64,000 bases of DNA, taken from positions 1-64,000 of the forward strand of contig JAPOSR010000066.1 in the NCBI GenBank assembly GCA_026709625.1, written 5' to 3'. Within the stretch, counting starts at the first letter, position 1. Every line of letters begins with the position of its first letter. The DNA is from Chloroflexota bacterium (GTDB lineage Bacteria > Chloroflexota > Anaerolineae > Aggregatilineales > Phototrophicaceae). The notes under the pieces are model-generated. The model saw nothing but the letters and a program-made list of their open reading frames with translations. It was not told the origin of the DNA and ran no database searches. Both the position numbers and the translations under genes were made by a program. This document shows, piece after piece, positions 44,079 through 54,051 of the stretch.

Positions 44079-46367
44079 TCAGGCATAGCAATGCACAGCA
44101 AATATGGCGGGCGGCGCACCCCCCTGCGTCTCCAGCGCTTCGATGCGCAGCTGGTCGGTTTCGACAGGCTCGTCCAAGCGGATCTGGTTGATTGTTTGGT
44201 GATTGTCGGTGATTTCCGCGAAGACTTTGCCATTGCCGTCGCCCAGCCGATAGCGCTTGACTGTGAAGGGCATGACCGACTCGGGGTGCCCGCGCAGGCT
44301 GGTTTCCATGGCGTGGTCGAAGTCGCTGTCAAACATAAGGGTCACCTGGCTGATGCTCTGTGGATATGTCCAATGGATGTCCAACTTTGGCGCGGGGTCG
44401 TCTGGGTCCGCCACCCAGGCATTCACCGCCGATGTGGGCCGCGCCAATCCGTTGCCGATATTCTGCGCGCCGAAACCGTCTATGGGCTGCGAGACGGCAA
44501 AGGCGATATTGTGCCCGGCCGGCCGGCGCGGCGGTGTCCAAAACTCGAAAGCCTCCACGCCGATGTCGTGCTGGGGCTGCTGCGACCGCCAATAATGCAG
44601 CGCCAGCAAGCCAGTGACGCGCCGCTCGCTCAGGTGCAGCTGCACAAGCGGATTCGCCATCACGCAGACGAAAGCATAGCGCGAATCGTCAATCAACTCG
44701 GCGAAGTCCAGCTCAGCTGCCTGGTTGACACCCGCAGGCAGGTCAATCCGCAGCTGCTTCAGTAGGGTGTCGGGCGTGTAATTCTCGCGCCGCGCGCTGA
44801 TGCGCAGCTGTACATCCAGCGTTGTCGATTCATCCGCATCCACCCAAATGGTCATGCCCGGGACGCGTCCGCGCTGCAAGGGCAGCATCTGCGCATACGG
44901 TCTATCCAGGCGCAGGCGTGGACCATCGGCGGGAAGCGCTTCCAGGCAGAGCTTGCTGGAAGCGTGGATGCTCGCTGTCTGAACCAGATCTTCAGTGTCT
45001 TGGAGCTTGAATTGCGGGATGTATTGTCCGACGCGCTGCAAATCGCGCTGCAGCAATTCGATGCGCCCGGGCTGGGCGATATCTCGCGGCAGCAAGCCTT
45101 GTTGGATGCAGTGCGCCGCCGCCATGCCCACTGACTGCGCCGCCGAAGCCAAGGTCAACATCACGCGCGTTGACCCAAATGCCACATGCGATGCGCTCAT
45201 GATGCGCCCGGCGATGAACAGATTGCGGATATTCTTGCTGTATTGTGTGCGGTAGGGCACTTGATACACGCCTTTGGCATGCCATTGGTCGCAGCCGGGC
45301 CGCTCGCTGAAGACGCCATCAGCCGGGTGCAGGTCGATCGACCAGCCGCCAAAGGAAATCGCGTCATAATGATGTCGCTGCTCGATAATATCCTGCTGGA
45401 TCAGCATAGCATCGCCTTCGAACCGCCGGCTTTCCCGCTTGCCGGGGATCTGCCCGACCCATTCCAACGTCAGAGTCTCGGCATCGGGGAACTCGCCCGA
45501 ATTCTTGATGTAATGCCAAACGCCATAAACGACTTTCCACAGCTGCCACTTGATGGTTTCGGTTTCGTGCACGGTGTCGAGCCGCCCGCCATATTCGATC
45601 CACCACAACCGACAGCCATCGGTGGCGGTGTTGAAGCTGCGGAAGCGCGGGATCTGCGTGATGTCTTCCAGCGCATAACTGGGCGGCACAAATTGGACCG
45701 GCACACCGACATCTTTGCTGTAGAAGTAAATGGAATGTCCCAGCAAATAGCCATATTCTTCGCTGGGCGCAAATTTTTCACCGAATTCATCGCTGGCTTC
45801 CGCGCCCATGCGGAACGCCGCGCCCGCCTGAAAAGCCACAATGCCGTCGCCCGATGCATCGCAGAATAACGGCGCATACAGCTCGTATTGGGTGGAGTTC
45901 TGGCTGCAAAATGCAGTGACCGATTCGATGGTCTCGCCATCGCGCTTGGCTACATGGATGGCGGCTGTATTCAACAACAGCATGATGTTCGGTTCTTCAA
46001 CGACTTTTTCTAGCAAGATCGTGTCGAAGAGCAAGCTGTTGCCTTCGCGGTTGCGGTACATATTTTCGACCAGCAGCTCGTCGATGACGCCGCCTTCGCG
46101 CGCCCAGCGGTTGTTGTTGTTCATGTGCGAGGTCGCGCCCAGAGCCCACAGACGCACTTCGCTGCTGGCATTGCCGCCGAGCACAGGCCGGTCTTGCGCC
46201 AGCGCGACTTTGATACCGGCTCGGGCGGCTGTGATCGCTGCGCAAGTGCCAGCCAGCCCGCCACCCACGATGACCAGATCGCAATCGATGCGCACTGTCT
46301 TTGGCGAGCGCGCTTCCGCCGAGAAGGGCTGCACCAGCATGCGCGGGATTTGATTCGCCTGTTTCAT
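44079..46367 (-). CDS. FAD-dependent oxidoreductase (FAD_oxidored type)
   Basis: A 762-residue flavoprotein. The dinucleotide-binding loop is DLVIVGGGLAGTCAAITAAR near residue 30, followed by LAQDRPVLGGNASSEVRLW and GDGIVAFQAG, and LFIAGRIMSASHVAFGSTRV near residue 405. Beyond residue 470 a beta-sandwich-like C-terminal region is fused. Family members are found beside sugar-utilisation genes; the substrate is not known. ATG at 46367 was chosen because of a GGAGG site 8 bp upstream; the longer frame is shadow. It lies in a minus-strand run with two PhyH dioxygenase genes and a propeller-like protein. Confidence 0.82.
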   Translation of the reverse strand: MKQANQIPRMLVQPFSAEARSPKTVRIDCDLVIVGGGLAGTCAAITAARAGIKVALAQDRPVLGGNASSEVRLWALGATSHMNNNNRWAREGGVIDELLVENMYRNREGNSLLFDTILLEKVVEEPNIMLLLNTAAIHVAKRDGETIESVTAFCSQNSTQYELYAPLFCDASGDGIVAFQAGAAFRMGAEASDEFGEKFAPSEEYGYLLGHSIYFYSKDVGVPVQFVPPSYALEDITQIPRFRSFNTATDGCRLWWIEYGGRLDTVHETETIKWQLWKVVYGVWHYIKNSGEFPDAETLTLEWVGQIPGKRESRRFEGDAMLIQQDIIEQRHHYDAISFGGWSIDLHPADGVFSERPGCDQWHAKGVYQVPYRTQYSKNIRNLFIAGRIMSASHVAFGSTRVMLTLASAAQSVGMAAAHCIQQGLLPRDIAQPGRIELLQRDLQRVGQYIPQFKLQDTEDLVQTASIHASSKLCLEALPADGPRLRLDRPYAQMLPLQRGRVPGMTIWVDADESTTLDVQLRISARRENYTPDTLLKQLRIDLPAGVNQAAELDFAELIDDSRYAFVCVMANPLVQLHLSERRVTGLLALHYWRSQQPQHDIGVEAFEFWTPPRRPAGHNIAFAVSQPIDGFGAQNIGNGLARPTSAVNAWVADPDDPAPKLDIHWTYPQSISQVTLMFDSDFDHAMETSLRGHPESVMPFTVKRYRLGDGNGKVFAEITDNHQTINQIRLDEPVETDQLRIEALETQGGAPPAIFAVHCYA

Positions 46368-46498
46368 GAACTTGCCTCCGTTAGCGGACGTCTGCGGAAA
46401 GTTGTCATAGCGATGCCATTTTCCTTGTCTGTGAGTGGTCTCTTTGCCGCCCCGCGCGTCAATGTCGGCAGCGACTCGCGAGAAAAGAAACTGGGCGT

Positions 46499-47350
46499 TT
46501 ACAAGCCATGCCGATCTTGCTCGACCCCATGCTGCTGGCACCAGTCGTGTAGCGGGTTGAAGCCGCCGCTGGGCTGGAATTCTAGGGTGTCGTCCAGCTC
46601 TTCGCCAACCAGATACTGTTCCGTGTCGCTGAGTTTCTCGATGAATGATCTGTCTTGTTTGACATAATCCATCGGTTTCAGCCAGCGATAGGCATAGCCG
46701 ATCATGACGGCTTTGCGCGTTATATCCGTGAAGTTGGGCGCGCCAGCGTGCCAGGTGCGGTATTCAAAGATGACGCAATCGCCAGGATTCAGCAGCGGCT
46801 CGATGGCGTTGGCGGGGTCGGCTGCGCCTGCGGGGATGTCGAGGCGCTCCTTGAGCTGGTTGCTGCTCGGCGCAAGCAAAGTGACGCCGCTGTTGGGCTG
46901 GCTGAGGTCGGTCAAGTAAAAGGCGCACTTCAGTCCGATGCGCGGATAATTGGCAGCGCCTAGATCCAGCGATGTCCGTCCATTGTCACGATGCCAACCG
47001 GGCCGGCGGATGCTGTCGGGCGTGCCGGGCGGGTCGGGATGCCGATAGATGAGATGACTGGTGGACAGCTGCAAGTTCGAGCCCAGCAACTGGATCACCA
47101 AAGGCAGCGTGACCGGGTTGGTCAGCAGGGGGATGAAGGCATCGTCCATCGTGATGCAGTTGCGAAAGCCATCATAGATCCCGCCGCCGGTTACAAAACG
47201 GTTGAAGCGCTGGTCGGTGGCCAGCAGGCGGTCGCCAGCTTCGATCAAGCGGCTGATGGTCGCTTCATCAAGCGCGCTGCGAACGATCAGATACCCTTCT
47301 TCGTGGAATTGCCGGCGCTGCTCATTGCTGAGCTGTGTAAAGCCGTCCAT
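46499..47350 (-). CDS. Phytanoyl-CoA dioxygenase family protein
   Basis: A 283-residue Fe(II)/2-oxoglutarate-dependent dioxygenase. The metal-binding His and Asp are in RPGWHRDNGRTSLD near residue 118, and the distal His in RTWHAGAPNFTDITRKAVMI near residue 200, with the Arg that binds 2-oxoglutarate following. The N-terminal QFHEEGYLIVRSALDE is the PhyH signature. It hydroxylates an unknown organic substrate. It lies 131 bp upstream of the FAD oxidoreductase, and 22 bp downstream of the propeller-like gene. Confidence 0.87.
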   Translation of the reverse strand: MDGFTQLSNEQRRQFHEEGYLIVRSALDEATISRLIEAGDRLLATDQRFNRFVTGGGIYDGFRNCITMDDAFIPLLTNPVTLPLVIQLLGSNLQLSTSHLIYRHPDPPGTPDSIRRPGWHRDNGRTSLDLGAANYPRIGLKCAFYLTDLSQPNSGVTLLAPSSNQLKERLDIPAGAADPANAIEPLLNPGDCVIFEYRTWHAGAPNFTDITRKAVMIGYAYRWLKPMDYVKQDRSFIEKLSDTEQYLVGEELDDTLEFQPSGGFNPLHDWCQQHGVEQDRHGL

Positions 47351-47372
47351 GCAAGGTCTCCATTTTCGTTAA

Positions 47373-48758
47373 CTAGGTGTAGGTGAAATAGGCGGTGGCG
47401 ATGCAATCGCCGCTGCTGCGAATGCGCACCCAATGCGCGCTGTAGCCGGGCGGGAAACTGTGATGCGCATAGGCGCCGGGCGCGACATCAAGGCGGGCAT
47501 AGGTCTTCCAACTGCCATTGCCCAGGAAGTCGACATCGATGCTGAATTCGACTGGCTCGCCGCCATCATTGCACAGGTGCAGCGCTTTTTGGTCGAAGCC
47601 AGTCATCAAATAGGGGTCAGAGACTTCGCCGGCGCCGACAGCATCTTCCCACCAGACTCCGCCCCAGCCGGCTGGTTTGCCAAAGCTCCACAGGTCATCT
47701 GTCTTGCCAAAATACAAACCGGATTGCGGCTCGCCAGCCAGTTGATTCGCGCCATGGTGCGGGCTGGCATTGTCGCTGCCCAGCACCAGCATGCCGCGAT
47801 ACACGCAAAAGTCGCCCAGCACCCATAGGTGCGTGGATATCGGGCGGACTCCCCAGATGCGATTTTCGTATGCCCAGGGCGAAAGCTCATAAAACAGACC
47901 GTGGCAGTCCAGGATGAAGCGCTCATGATCGACTTCGCGGATGCGGGGCCATTCGGTCTGCCACATGTGGTCGAAGCAGTGGCTGGCTTTGGGCAGGCGA
48001 TACCGTTTCCATTGCCCGTCCGCCTCGGTATACACCTGCAAGATGGCTGATCGTTTGTCCCAGCCCATGGCGAAGATTGTCCCAGCGAAGTTGCCGCGCC
48101 CATTGACCTCGATGAAGGGGCTGCGCTCAATGATCGTCCAGTTCTCGCCATCCCATTCCGCCAGCCTGCCAGCCGCTTCTGTGCCCAGAAAGTCGCGCTC
48201 GTCATAGCTGTTGTTGGCGACGACGACGCGTCCAAAATTGCAATAGGCGGCTTTGAAATGCGCGTATTGGTGGTCGGGCACGCCCAATTCAATCGTCAAA
48301 TCCGCCAGCCAGGTCGGCTGCAGGGTGTGGACATCCAGCTCATAGAACTCGCCTTCCATGCCCAGCATATACACTTTGTTTTCAGGGTCGCGCAGGTGGC
48401 GCATAGTCGAGCACAGCCGCACTTCGCGCAGCGCATCAATGGTGCGCACCTTGCCGTCCGCGGCGATGACATGCGGTCCGATAAAACACTGGTTGGACTC
48501 AAAATGCGCCATGCGGTTGGTGTAAGTGCCCACGCAGCTTTGCGGATGCTTGCTGATTTCCAGGCGCTCGTCGATGCGATACAGCCCCGTGCCGACTCCG
48601 CTGGGCGACTTGTGCGATACATAAGTGACCAGCCACAGCGAACCTGCCCAAGCCATCAGCGCGCCGATGCCGCATTCGCTGCGCGGCGGCCCCAATTCCG
48701 CCGTGAGCGCCAAATGGGGCATCACGCCGCTGAGACTCAAGTGATTGTTGTTTGCCAT
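47373..48758 (-). CDS. Beta-propeller-like protein of unknown function
   Basis: A 461-residue protein without a signal peptide. It is rich in beta-strands and aromatic residues, with repeated W-containing strands (GGVWWEDAVGAGEVSD, LAEWDGENWTIIER, TIFAMGWDKRSAILQVYTEA), suggesting a propeller. The C-terminus (FSIDVDFLGNGSWKTYARL and GYSAHWVRIRSSGDCIATAY) looks like a small jelly-roll. No catalytic motif is recognised. It is 22 bp upstream of the dioxygenase gene. The family is typical of carbohydrate-use clusters, which its neighbours support, but the role is unknown. Confidence 0.6.
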   Translation of the reverse strand: MANNNHLSLSGVMPHLALTAELGPPRSECGIGALMAWAGSLWLVTYVSHKSPSGVGTGLYRIDERLEISKHPQSCVGTYTNRMAHFESNQCFIGPHVIAADGKVRTIDALREVRLCSTMRHLRDPENKVYMLGMEGEFYELDVHTLQPTWLADLTIELGVPDHQYAHFKAAYCNFGRVVVANNSYDERDFLGTEAAGRLAEWDGENWTIIERSPFIEVNGRGNFAGTIFAMGWDKRSAILQVYTEADGQWKRYRLPKASHCFDHMWQTEWPRIREVDHERFILDCHGLFYELSPWAYENRIWGVRPISTHLWVLGDFCVYRGMLVLGSDNASPHHGANQLAGEPQSGLYFGKTDDLWSFGKPAGWGGVWWEDAVGAGEVSDPYLMTGFDQKALHLCNDGGEPVEFSIDVDFLGNGSWKTYARLDVAPGAYAHHSFPPGYSAHWVRIRSSGDCIATAYFTYT

Positions 48759-48796
48759 GCCCGTTCGCTTTCTGTTTCACAGATTCTATGCAGGTC

Positions 48797-48930
48797 TAGC
48801 GTCGCCCTGTCCCTTGCCCCAGAACGAGGGAAGGGCAGATTGCTTGGGATTGCGGGGATTTGAAGTCCCTCCCTCATTTTGGGGGAGGGATTTAGGGTGG
48901 GGGCATATCGCCAGGGTCACCACTGCCACG
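48797..48930 (-). repeat. Dispersed palindromic intergenic repeat, copy E (degenerate)
   Basis: It keeps the CCCTTGCCCCAGAACGAGGGAAGGG core and TCCCTCCCTCATTTTGGGGG arm of the family but has lost much of the terminal sequence. The orientation matches copies A and C. It fills the gap between the ABC permease gene and the propeller gene. Confidence 0.55.
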
Positions 48931-48941
48931 ATGAGCAGCCC

Positions 48942-49826
48942 TCAGCCCTTCAAGCCAGAGATATTCGCGCCTTGGATGAATTGCTTTTGGAACAGGAAGA
49001 AAACGATCAACACAGGCAGCACCATCAAGGTCGAGGCAGCCATCTGCTGGTTATAGATGCCGCCTTGCCCGGGCAACGAGGTGAACTTGTACAGCCCGAT
49101 GGCGAGCGTGTGCAGGTCGGGGTCTTTCAGATAAATCAAAGGTCCCAAGAAATCGTTCCAGCTATTTTGGAAGCTCAAGATCGCGATGACGACGATAGCG
49201 GGCTTGGCCAGCGGGATCATCACCTGCGTGAAGATGCGCACTTCGCTTGCGCCATCAATTTTTGCCGCGTCCAGCAAATCCTGCGGGATGCCCAGAAAGA
49301 ATTGCCGACAGATGAAGATATAGAAGGCGTTGCCGAAGAAGTTGGGCACGATCAGCGGGTAGAAGGTGTCGATCCAGCCGATGGCTTCATAAGCGGCATA
49401 GACCGGTATCAAGCGCACAGCGAAAGGCAGCATCAAGGTCGCCAGCAGAATCAAAAAGAGCGCATCGCGAAAAGGAAAGCGAAAACGAGCGAAGCCATAG
49501 GCCACCAGCGTACACGAGCCGATATCGCCGATAAGTGAGACGATTGTGACGAACATCGTATTGCGGAAGGTGATGCCAAAGTTCCAAAATTTCAGCGCGT
49601 CTGTATAATTCTCGGGCTGCCAGACGCGGGGTATCCACTGCACGGGGAAGACTCCGACTTGATCCAAGGGCATAAAAGACGACATAAACATCCAAAACAG
49701 CGGCGCGAGGAACCAGAGACTCATCGTGATGAGCAGCAGATAGAGCAGGGCGCGGCTCAAGTATCGCGACAGGCGGACGAAACCGTCGCGTTCCAGAATG
49801 CTTCGCGGCGATGTCGCTGCTGCCAT
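48942..49826 (-). CDS. Sugar ABC transporter permease, MalG type
   Basis: A 294-residue permease with six helices. The EAA loop EVRIFTQVMIPLAKPAIVVI near residue 205 contacts the ATPase. The N-terminal segment LITMSLWFLAPLFWMFMSSF is the first helix. It starts by TGATG overlap with the first permease gene, so both are translated together. No ATPase gene is nearby; a shared MsmX-like ATPase encoded elsewhere is the usual solution. Confidence 0.9.
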   Translation of the reverse strand: MAAATSPRSILERDGFVRLSRYLSRALLYLLLITMSLWFLAPLFWMFMSSFMPLDQVGVFPVQWIPRVWQPENYTDALKFWNFGITFRNTMFVTIVSLIGDIGSCTLVAYGFARFRFPFRDALFLILLATLMLPFAVRLIPVYAAYEAIGWIDTFYPLIVPNFFGNAFYIFICRQFFLGIPQDLLDAAKIDGASEVRIFTQVMIPLAKPAIVVIAILSFQNSWNDFLGPLIYLKDPDLHTLAIGLYKFTSLPGQGGIYNQQMAASTLMVLPVLIVFFLFQKQFIQGANISGLKG

Positions 49827-50791
49827 CAGTCCGTCTCACCGCCTTGATAAAAAACCCAGCGCTGCGATGTCGCCACGATGACCGCGGTGAACACAAAAAT
49901 GATGATGAAGAGAATCCAGGCGAGGGCGGAAGAATACCCCATCTGTGGCGGCAGGTACTGAAAGGCATGGTCGAACAAGTGCAGGACATAAGTTCGCGTC
50001 GCGTCTCTGGGGGCACCGCCGGTCATGATGAAGATCTGCGTGAAGACTTGAAACGCGCTGATGATGTTGATGAGCACATTCAGATAAATAGTCGGCGTCA
50101 TCAAGGGGATGGTCACGCGCAGCAGGCGTTGAAAAACAGTCGCGCCATCTATTTTTGCCGCATCATAGTATTCTTCCGGGATGCCCTGCAAACCAGCGAG
50201 AAAGATAACCATGGTCACGCCCACCCAGGTGGTGCTCATGATCAAAAAGGCGATCATGGCGTAATCGGGGTCGGCGAACCAGCGGACGCGCGGCAGCCCA
50301 ATCGCGTGCAGCAAGGAATTGAGCAAGCCCGCCCGCGCATTGAGCACATAGAGCCAGATAACCGAAAGCGCCACGATGGGCACGACGGACGGCAGATAAA
50401 ACAGGGTGCGCCACAGCCCTAGAAACCGCACCTTGGTATTAAGCAGCAGCGCCAGGGCAAAGCCGAGCACGATGCGGATGATGACCGAGCCGCCCACATA
50501 GACTGCGGTGTTGCGCAGCGACTTCAGGAAGAGCGGATCATCGGTGACCATGTGAACATAATGTTCCAAGCCCACCCACTTCGGCGGTTCGACGATATTG
50601 TATTTGGTGAAACTTAGCAGGAAGGACGCGACAAAGGGAAATAGCGCAAACAGCAGAACCCCGACGATCCAAGGCGCGATGAACAGCAAGCCGAATCTGG
50701 CTTCGCGCTTGCGCATGGGCGAAAGGTCGCGCCAACGCGTTCGTCTGCGACCTCGCAAAGCGCCCAACTGCGCGCCAAATGCGCTTGTCAT
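49826..50791 (-). CDS. Sugar ABC transporter permease, MalF/UgpA type
   Basis: A 321-residue permease. The first helix is FGLLFIAPWIVGVLLFALFP, the cytoplasmic EAA loop is DGATVFQRLLRVTIPLMTPT near residue 220, and six helices are present. I placed the start at 50791 (MTSAFGAQLGALRGRRR); the longer frame is unsupported. It lies 81 bp after the binding-protein gene and overlaps the second permease by one base. Confidence 0.9.
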   Translation of the reverse strand: MTSAFGAQLGALRGRRRTRWRDLSPMRKREARFGLLFIAPWIVGVLLFALFPFVASFLLSFTKYNIVEPPKWVGLEHYVHMVTDDPLFLKSLRNTAVYVGGSVIIRIVLGFALALLLNTKVRFLGLWRTLFYLPSVVPIVALSVIWLYVLNARAGLLNSLLHAIGLPRVRWFADPDYAMIAFLIMSTTWVGVTMVIFLAGLQGIPEEYYDAAKIDGATVFQRLLRVTIPLMTPTIYLNVLINIISAFQVFTQIFIMTGGAPRDATRTYVLHLFDHAFQYLPPQMGYSSALAWILFIIIFVFTAVIVATSQRWVFYQGGETD

Positions 50792-50872
50792 ATCGCTATG
50801 CCCTTGGTTTTTCCGCGCGCGGGATGGCGATGCAGAGCGCCCAATGCGCGCCCCGCACCGCAAGAATTCGCT

Positions 50873-52195
50873 CTAGCCGTATTCTTCCCAGAAGCTGTCC
50901 AGCAATGCCTGGATTTCTGCTTCGGCGCTGGCCAAGGCGTCTACGATCGAACTATCGCCGAAGAGCACATCGTCCACCATGCGGCCGAGGATCTGGTTGG
51001 CTTCGGGTTGGACTGGCGCGACTGGCACCAGGTAATCCAGCGCGGCGACGCCCAGGATCGACTCGGCGCGGGGATGCACGCCGCCGTCTTTCTCATAGCC
51101 ATTGCATTCCACCAGTGGCGACGGGCGCTGCTGCTGCTGGATAAACCAGCACGCGCCTTTGCCCTCGGTCTCGGTGGTCAGCCATTTGACCAGTTGCCAG
51201 GCTTCGTCGGGGTGCGCGGCATTCTTGGGGATCATATAGCCCCAGCCGCCGTGCGCGCCACCCCGCCGGTCTGCGCGGCCGCTCGGTCCGTAGGGGATGG
51301 GCGCGACATCATAATTCAAGGTCTCGGCATGGTCTTCCAGTTGGAAGAGCGTCCAAGAGCCGTTGGATTCTATCGACACCAGTCCTTGGATGAGCGGTCC
51401 CTGGTCAAATTCACCGGACATCTCCCAAAAGGCGTTGAGCTCTTCGATGCCATAGTTGAGCTCGGTCATCGCCTGCATGAATTCCAGCGTCTCGACGCCG
51501 GCTTCATTGTTGATGGTGATGGCGCGCAGGTCGTCGCTGATCCAGGTCTGGCCGTTGGCATTCAGCCAAGCCAGGAATGGGAAGCCCGTGACCGCATTGG
51601 CGTTGAAGCCGACGCGCTCGAGGAAGCTGCCATCGCCAATGGTGAGCGCTTCCGCCGCTTCGAGCATCTCTTCCCATGTCTCGGGGAAGCTTTCGATGCC
51701 AGCTTCGGCGAAGTGGTCGCTGTTGTACCAGGCGATCGCAAAGGCGCCGCCGCCGGGCAGCGGCAGCAGCCAGGTCTTGCCATTGAACTGCGTGCCAGCG
51801 AATTCCGAAGAGTGGAAGATGGCGGGGTCGATGCCGTCAGCCGCCATGTAATCGTCCAGCGGGATGATGGACTCGGTCGCGGCGAAGAAGGGCAGGTCTT
51901 GCCGTCCAAACATGGTTACATCGGGTGGATTGCCGGCGGCGATGGCAGCCAGCAGATTCTGCAAGCGATTGTCCCAAGGCAAGAAGATGTTGTCGACGCA
52001 GATGCCGGGGTTGTTGTTTTCAAAGTCGGCGATCTGTTCTTCCATCAGCGGGATGCGGTTGCCGCCCCAATGATGCCAATAGGTGAGCGTGACATCGCCT
52101 TCGCAGTCTGGGTTCTGCGCCGAAACCGCCGAAAGCGACAGCATCGCCAGCAGCATGACAGCCACCAGCAGCAAAAGCGTGGATTTTCTAAACAC
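50873..52195 (-). CDS. Sugar ABC transporter substrate-binding protein (family 1)
   Basis: A 440-residue extracellular solute-binding protein. The signal peptide MFRKSTLLLLVAVMLLAML ends at SAVSAQNPD, followed by DVTLTYWHHWGGNRIPLMEE, typical of family 1 sugar-binding proteins; GMVSIESNGSWTLFQL and GWGYMIPKNAAHPDEAWQLV confirm it. It captures a mono- or oligosaccharide for the permeases below it. The start is GTG at 52195 with an AGGAG site 6 bp upstream. Confidence 0.92.
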   Translation of the reverse strand: MFRKSTLLLLVAVMLLAMLSLSAVSAQNPDCEGDVTLTYWHHWGGNRIPLMEEQIADFENNNPGICVDNIFLPWDNRLQNLLAAIAAGNPPDVTMFGRQDLPFFAATESIIPLDDYMAADGIDPAIFHSSEFAGTQFNGKTWLLPLPGGGAFAIAWYNSDHFAEAGIESFPETWEEMLEAAEALTIGDGSFLERVGFNANAVTGFPFLAWLNANGQTWISDDLRAITINNEAGVETLEFMQAMTELNYGIEELNAFWEMSGEFDQGPLIQGLVSIESNGSWTLFQLEDHAETLNYDVAPIPYGPSGRADRRGGAHGGWGYMIPKNAAHPDEAWQLVKWLTTETEGKGACWFIQQQQRPSPLVECNGYEKDGGVHPRAESILGVAALDYLVPVAPVQPEANQILGRMVDDVLFGDSSIVDALASAEAEIQALLDSFWEEYG

Positions 52196-52352
52196 GGAGG
52201 GCTCCTTTCACAAGCGAATGGGTTTGTATGGCTTTGACTTTGACAGGGTGAATACACTATCCAGCGGCTGCCAGCTTGACCAACACTGCGCCGCATACGA
52301 CGCAAAAAGTGTAGCGCGTCGCGCCAGTTTACGCAACAAATTGCGGGGCGTT

Positions 52353-53141
52353 TTAATCCCAAGCGGCTCGATGCAGCGCTCGCAGCAACATATCGCGGCT
52401 GTCTTGCAGCGCCTGTCCTGGCTTGGGCAGTCTCGGGCTCAGCTCCAGGCTAAGCGCGCCAGCATAGCCAATGTCCCGCAGCGCCCGCAGCGTGTCATCG
52501 AGCGCTTCTTCGGTCATGACGCCGTCCAGCAAGCCCCAGTGCAGATCGCCCATCCCATCATTGTCATCAACATGCACATAGCCGAGTCGGTCGTCCGCAT
52601 TGAAAATGACTGTGGCGGGGTCTTCGCCAGACAGCAGGATATGTCCGCTGTCGTAGAGCAGGTACAGATTGGGGTGCCCCAGCGCGCTGATATAGGCCAG
52701 GGTCTCGTCGGCAGTCGGCAGCGCTTTGCCCGGGAAGTGCTCAACCGCCAGTTTGATGTCCAACTGCGCCGCTCGCTCTGCCAGCCGCCAGAGCGCCTCG
52801 CCATAACGCGTCAGTCCGGCTTCGCTCCTGTCTTGCCCTGGCACGACATACGCCAGCTGCGCCGCCACTTCGTGGGCGTGGTCGAGAGCGCTCAGGCAAT
52901 GCGCAATGGCGGTCTCGCGGGTGGATGGGTCGGCGCTGTCCAGCGATGCGCCTGGCGGCATGCCAAAGGTCGCGCCCAGGCAGCTGACTCGCAGACCGAG
53001 CTCTTGCGCCAACAAGCGGCTTTCCAACGTTCGCAAGTTTCCGGGCTGGATATCGATCCAGTCGAATCCCAGCTCGCGCGCGTCCCGCATCTGGTCGGTC
53101 TCCGCGCCGCTTAATGCCCAGATGCAGCAGGCGATGCGCAT
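52353..53141 (-). CDS. Sugar phosphate isomerase/epimerase (TIM barrel)
   Basis: A 262-residue AP endonuclease 2-type TIM barrel. Metal-ligand segments are LKLAVEHFPGKALPTADETL, LYLLYDSGHILLSGEDPATV, LGYVHVDDNDGMGDLHWGLL and ALSLELSPRL. It is a paralogue in family of the 35258 gene, though sequences differ. It lies 157 bp upstream of the sugar-binding protein gene in the same direction, so it may be read with the importer. Confidence 0.8.
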   Translation of the reverse strand: MRIACCIWALSGAETDQMRDARELGFDWIDIQPGNLRTLESRLLAQELGLRVSCLGATFGMPPGASLDSADPSTRETAIAHCLSALDHAHEVAAQLAYVVPGQDRSEAGLTRYGEALWRLAERAAQLDIKLAVEHFPGKALPTADETLAYISALGHPNLYLLYDSGHILLSGEDPATVIFNADDRLGYVHVDDNDGMGDLHWGLLDGVMTEEALDDTLRALRDIGYAGALSLELSPRLPKPGQALQDSRDMLLRALHRAAWD

Positions 53142-53228
53142 GGTTGCTCTCCCATTTTGCTCTTGGCAATCATACTTGCGCGCTGTTCAATTGCGCAACA
53201 AGCTGCTTTCAAAAAAAACTCGGGCGCA

Positions 53229-53257
53229 TTCCACTTTGCGCTTGCCAACGGTATACT
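53229..53257 (+). promoter_or_regulatory. Promoter of the SDR gene
   Basis: TATACT (53252-53257) with a TTCCAC 17 bp upstream (53229-53234), about 39 bp before the SDR ATG. Confidence 0.4.
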
Positions 53258-53295
53258 AGCGGCTGAACTGGACAAGCGACTTGCGCAAAGAGCGA

Positions 53296-54048
53296 ATGAG
53301 CGAAGAAATCGCATTGATCACTGGCGCGGGCTCGGGCATTGGCCGCGCGACTGCCCATGCCTTGTGGAAGGCGGGTTATTCGCTGACTCTGGCGGGCCGG
53401 CGCGAAGGCAAGCTGCGCGAAACAGTTGCCCAAGCCGCTGTGGACGCGTCGCGGGCGCTGATTGTGCCGACTGATGTGAGCGATCGCGCCGCGGTCAGCC
53501 GCCTCTTCGCCGCCGCCCAGGCACGTTATGGGCGTCTGGATCTGCTTTTTAACAACGCTGGCACAGGCGCGCCCGCCTTGCCGCTCGAAGAACTAACCGC
53601 GGCGAAATGGCAGCAGGTGGTCGCGGTTAACCTGAGCGGCGCATTCTATTGCACCCAAGAAGCCTTCAAACTGATGAAGGCGCAACAGCCCTCTGGTGGG
53701 CGCATCATCAACAACGGTTCAATCTCTGCGCAGACTCCCCGCCCGCATTCCGCGCCGTATACCGCCACCAAGCACGCCTTGACGGGCTTGACCAAGTCGA
53801 CCGCGCTGGATGGCCGGGCGCACAACATCGCCTGCGGCCAGATCGATATCGGCAATGCCAGCACCGACATGACCGAGCGCATGCGACAAGGCATTTTGCA
53901 AGCCAATGGCGCGCTGGCTGTCGAGCCGACCATGGACGCGCGGCATGTGGCTGACGCGGTGGTCTATATGGCTGGGTTGCCACTCAATGCCAATGTGCTC
54001 TTTATGACCGTGATGGCAAGCGGCATGCCCTATGTGGGCAGGGGCTGA
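53296..54048 (+). CDS. Short-chain dehydrogenase/reductase
   Basis: A 250-residue classical SDR. The nucleotide motif is [19 protein letters not shown], then [11 protein letters not shown], the catalytic Ser in [11 protein letters not shown] and the YxxxK in [13 protein letters not shown]. The active site is intact. It likely oxidises a sugar or alcohol with NAD(P). The start at 53296 removes a five-residue extension. It ends 3 bp before the amidase gene, so the two form an operon. Confidence 0.92.
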   Translation: MSEEIALITGAGSGIGRATAHALWKAGYSLTLAGRREGKLRETVAQAAVDASRALIVPTDVSDRAAVSRLFAAAQARYGRLDLLFNNAGTGAPALPLEELTAAKWQQVVAVNLSGAFYCTQEAFKLMKAQQPSGGRIINNGSISAQTPRPHSAPYTATKHALTGLTKSTALDGRAHNIACGQIDIGNASTDMTERMRQGILQANGALAVEPTMDARHVADAVVYMAGLPLNANVLFMTVMASGMPYVGRG

Positions 54049-54051
54049 GGC

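Noticed and set aside
46368..46541. N-terminal extension of the FAD oxidoreductase (58 residues)
   Set aside because: The extension has no motif, and a GGAGG site lies directly before the ATG at 46367.
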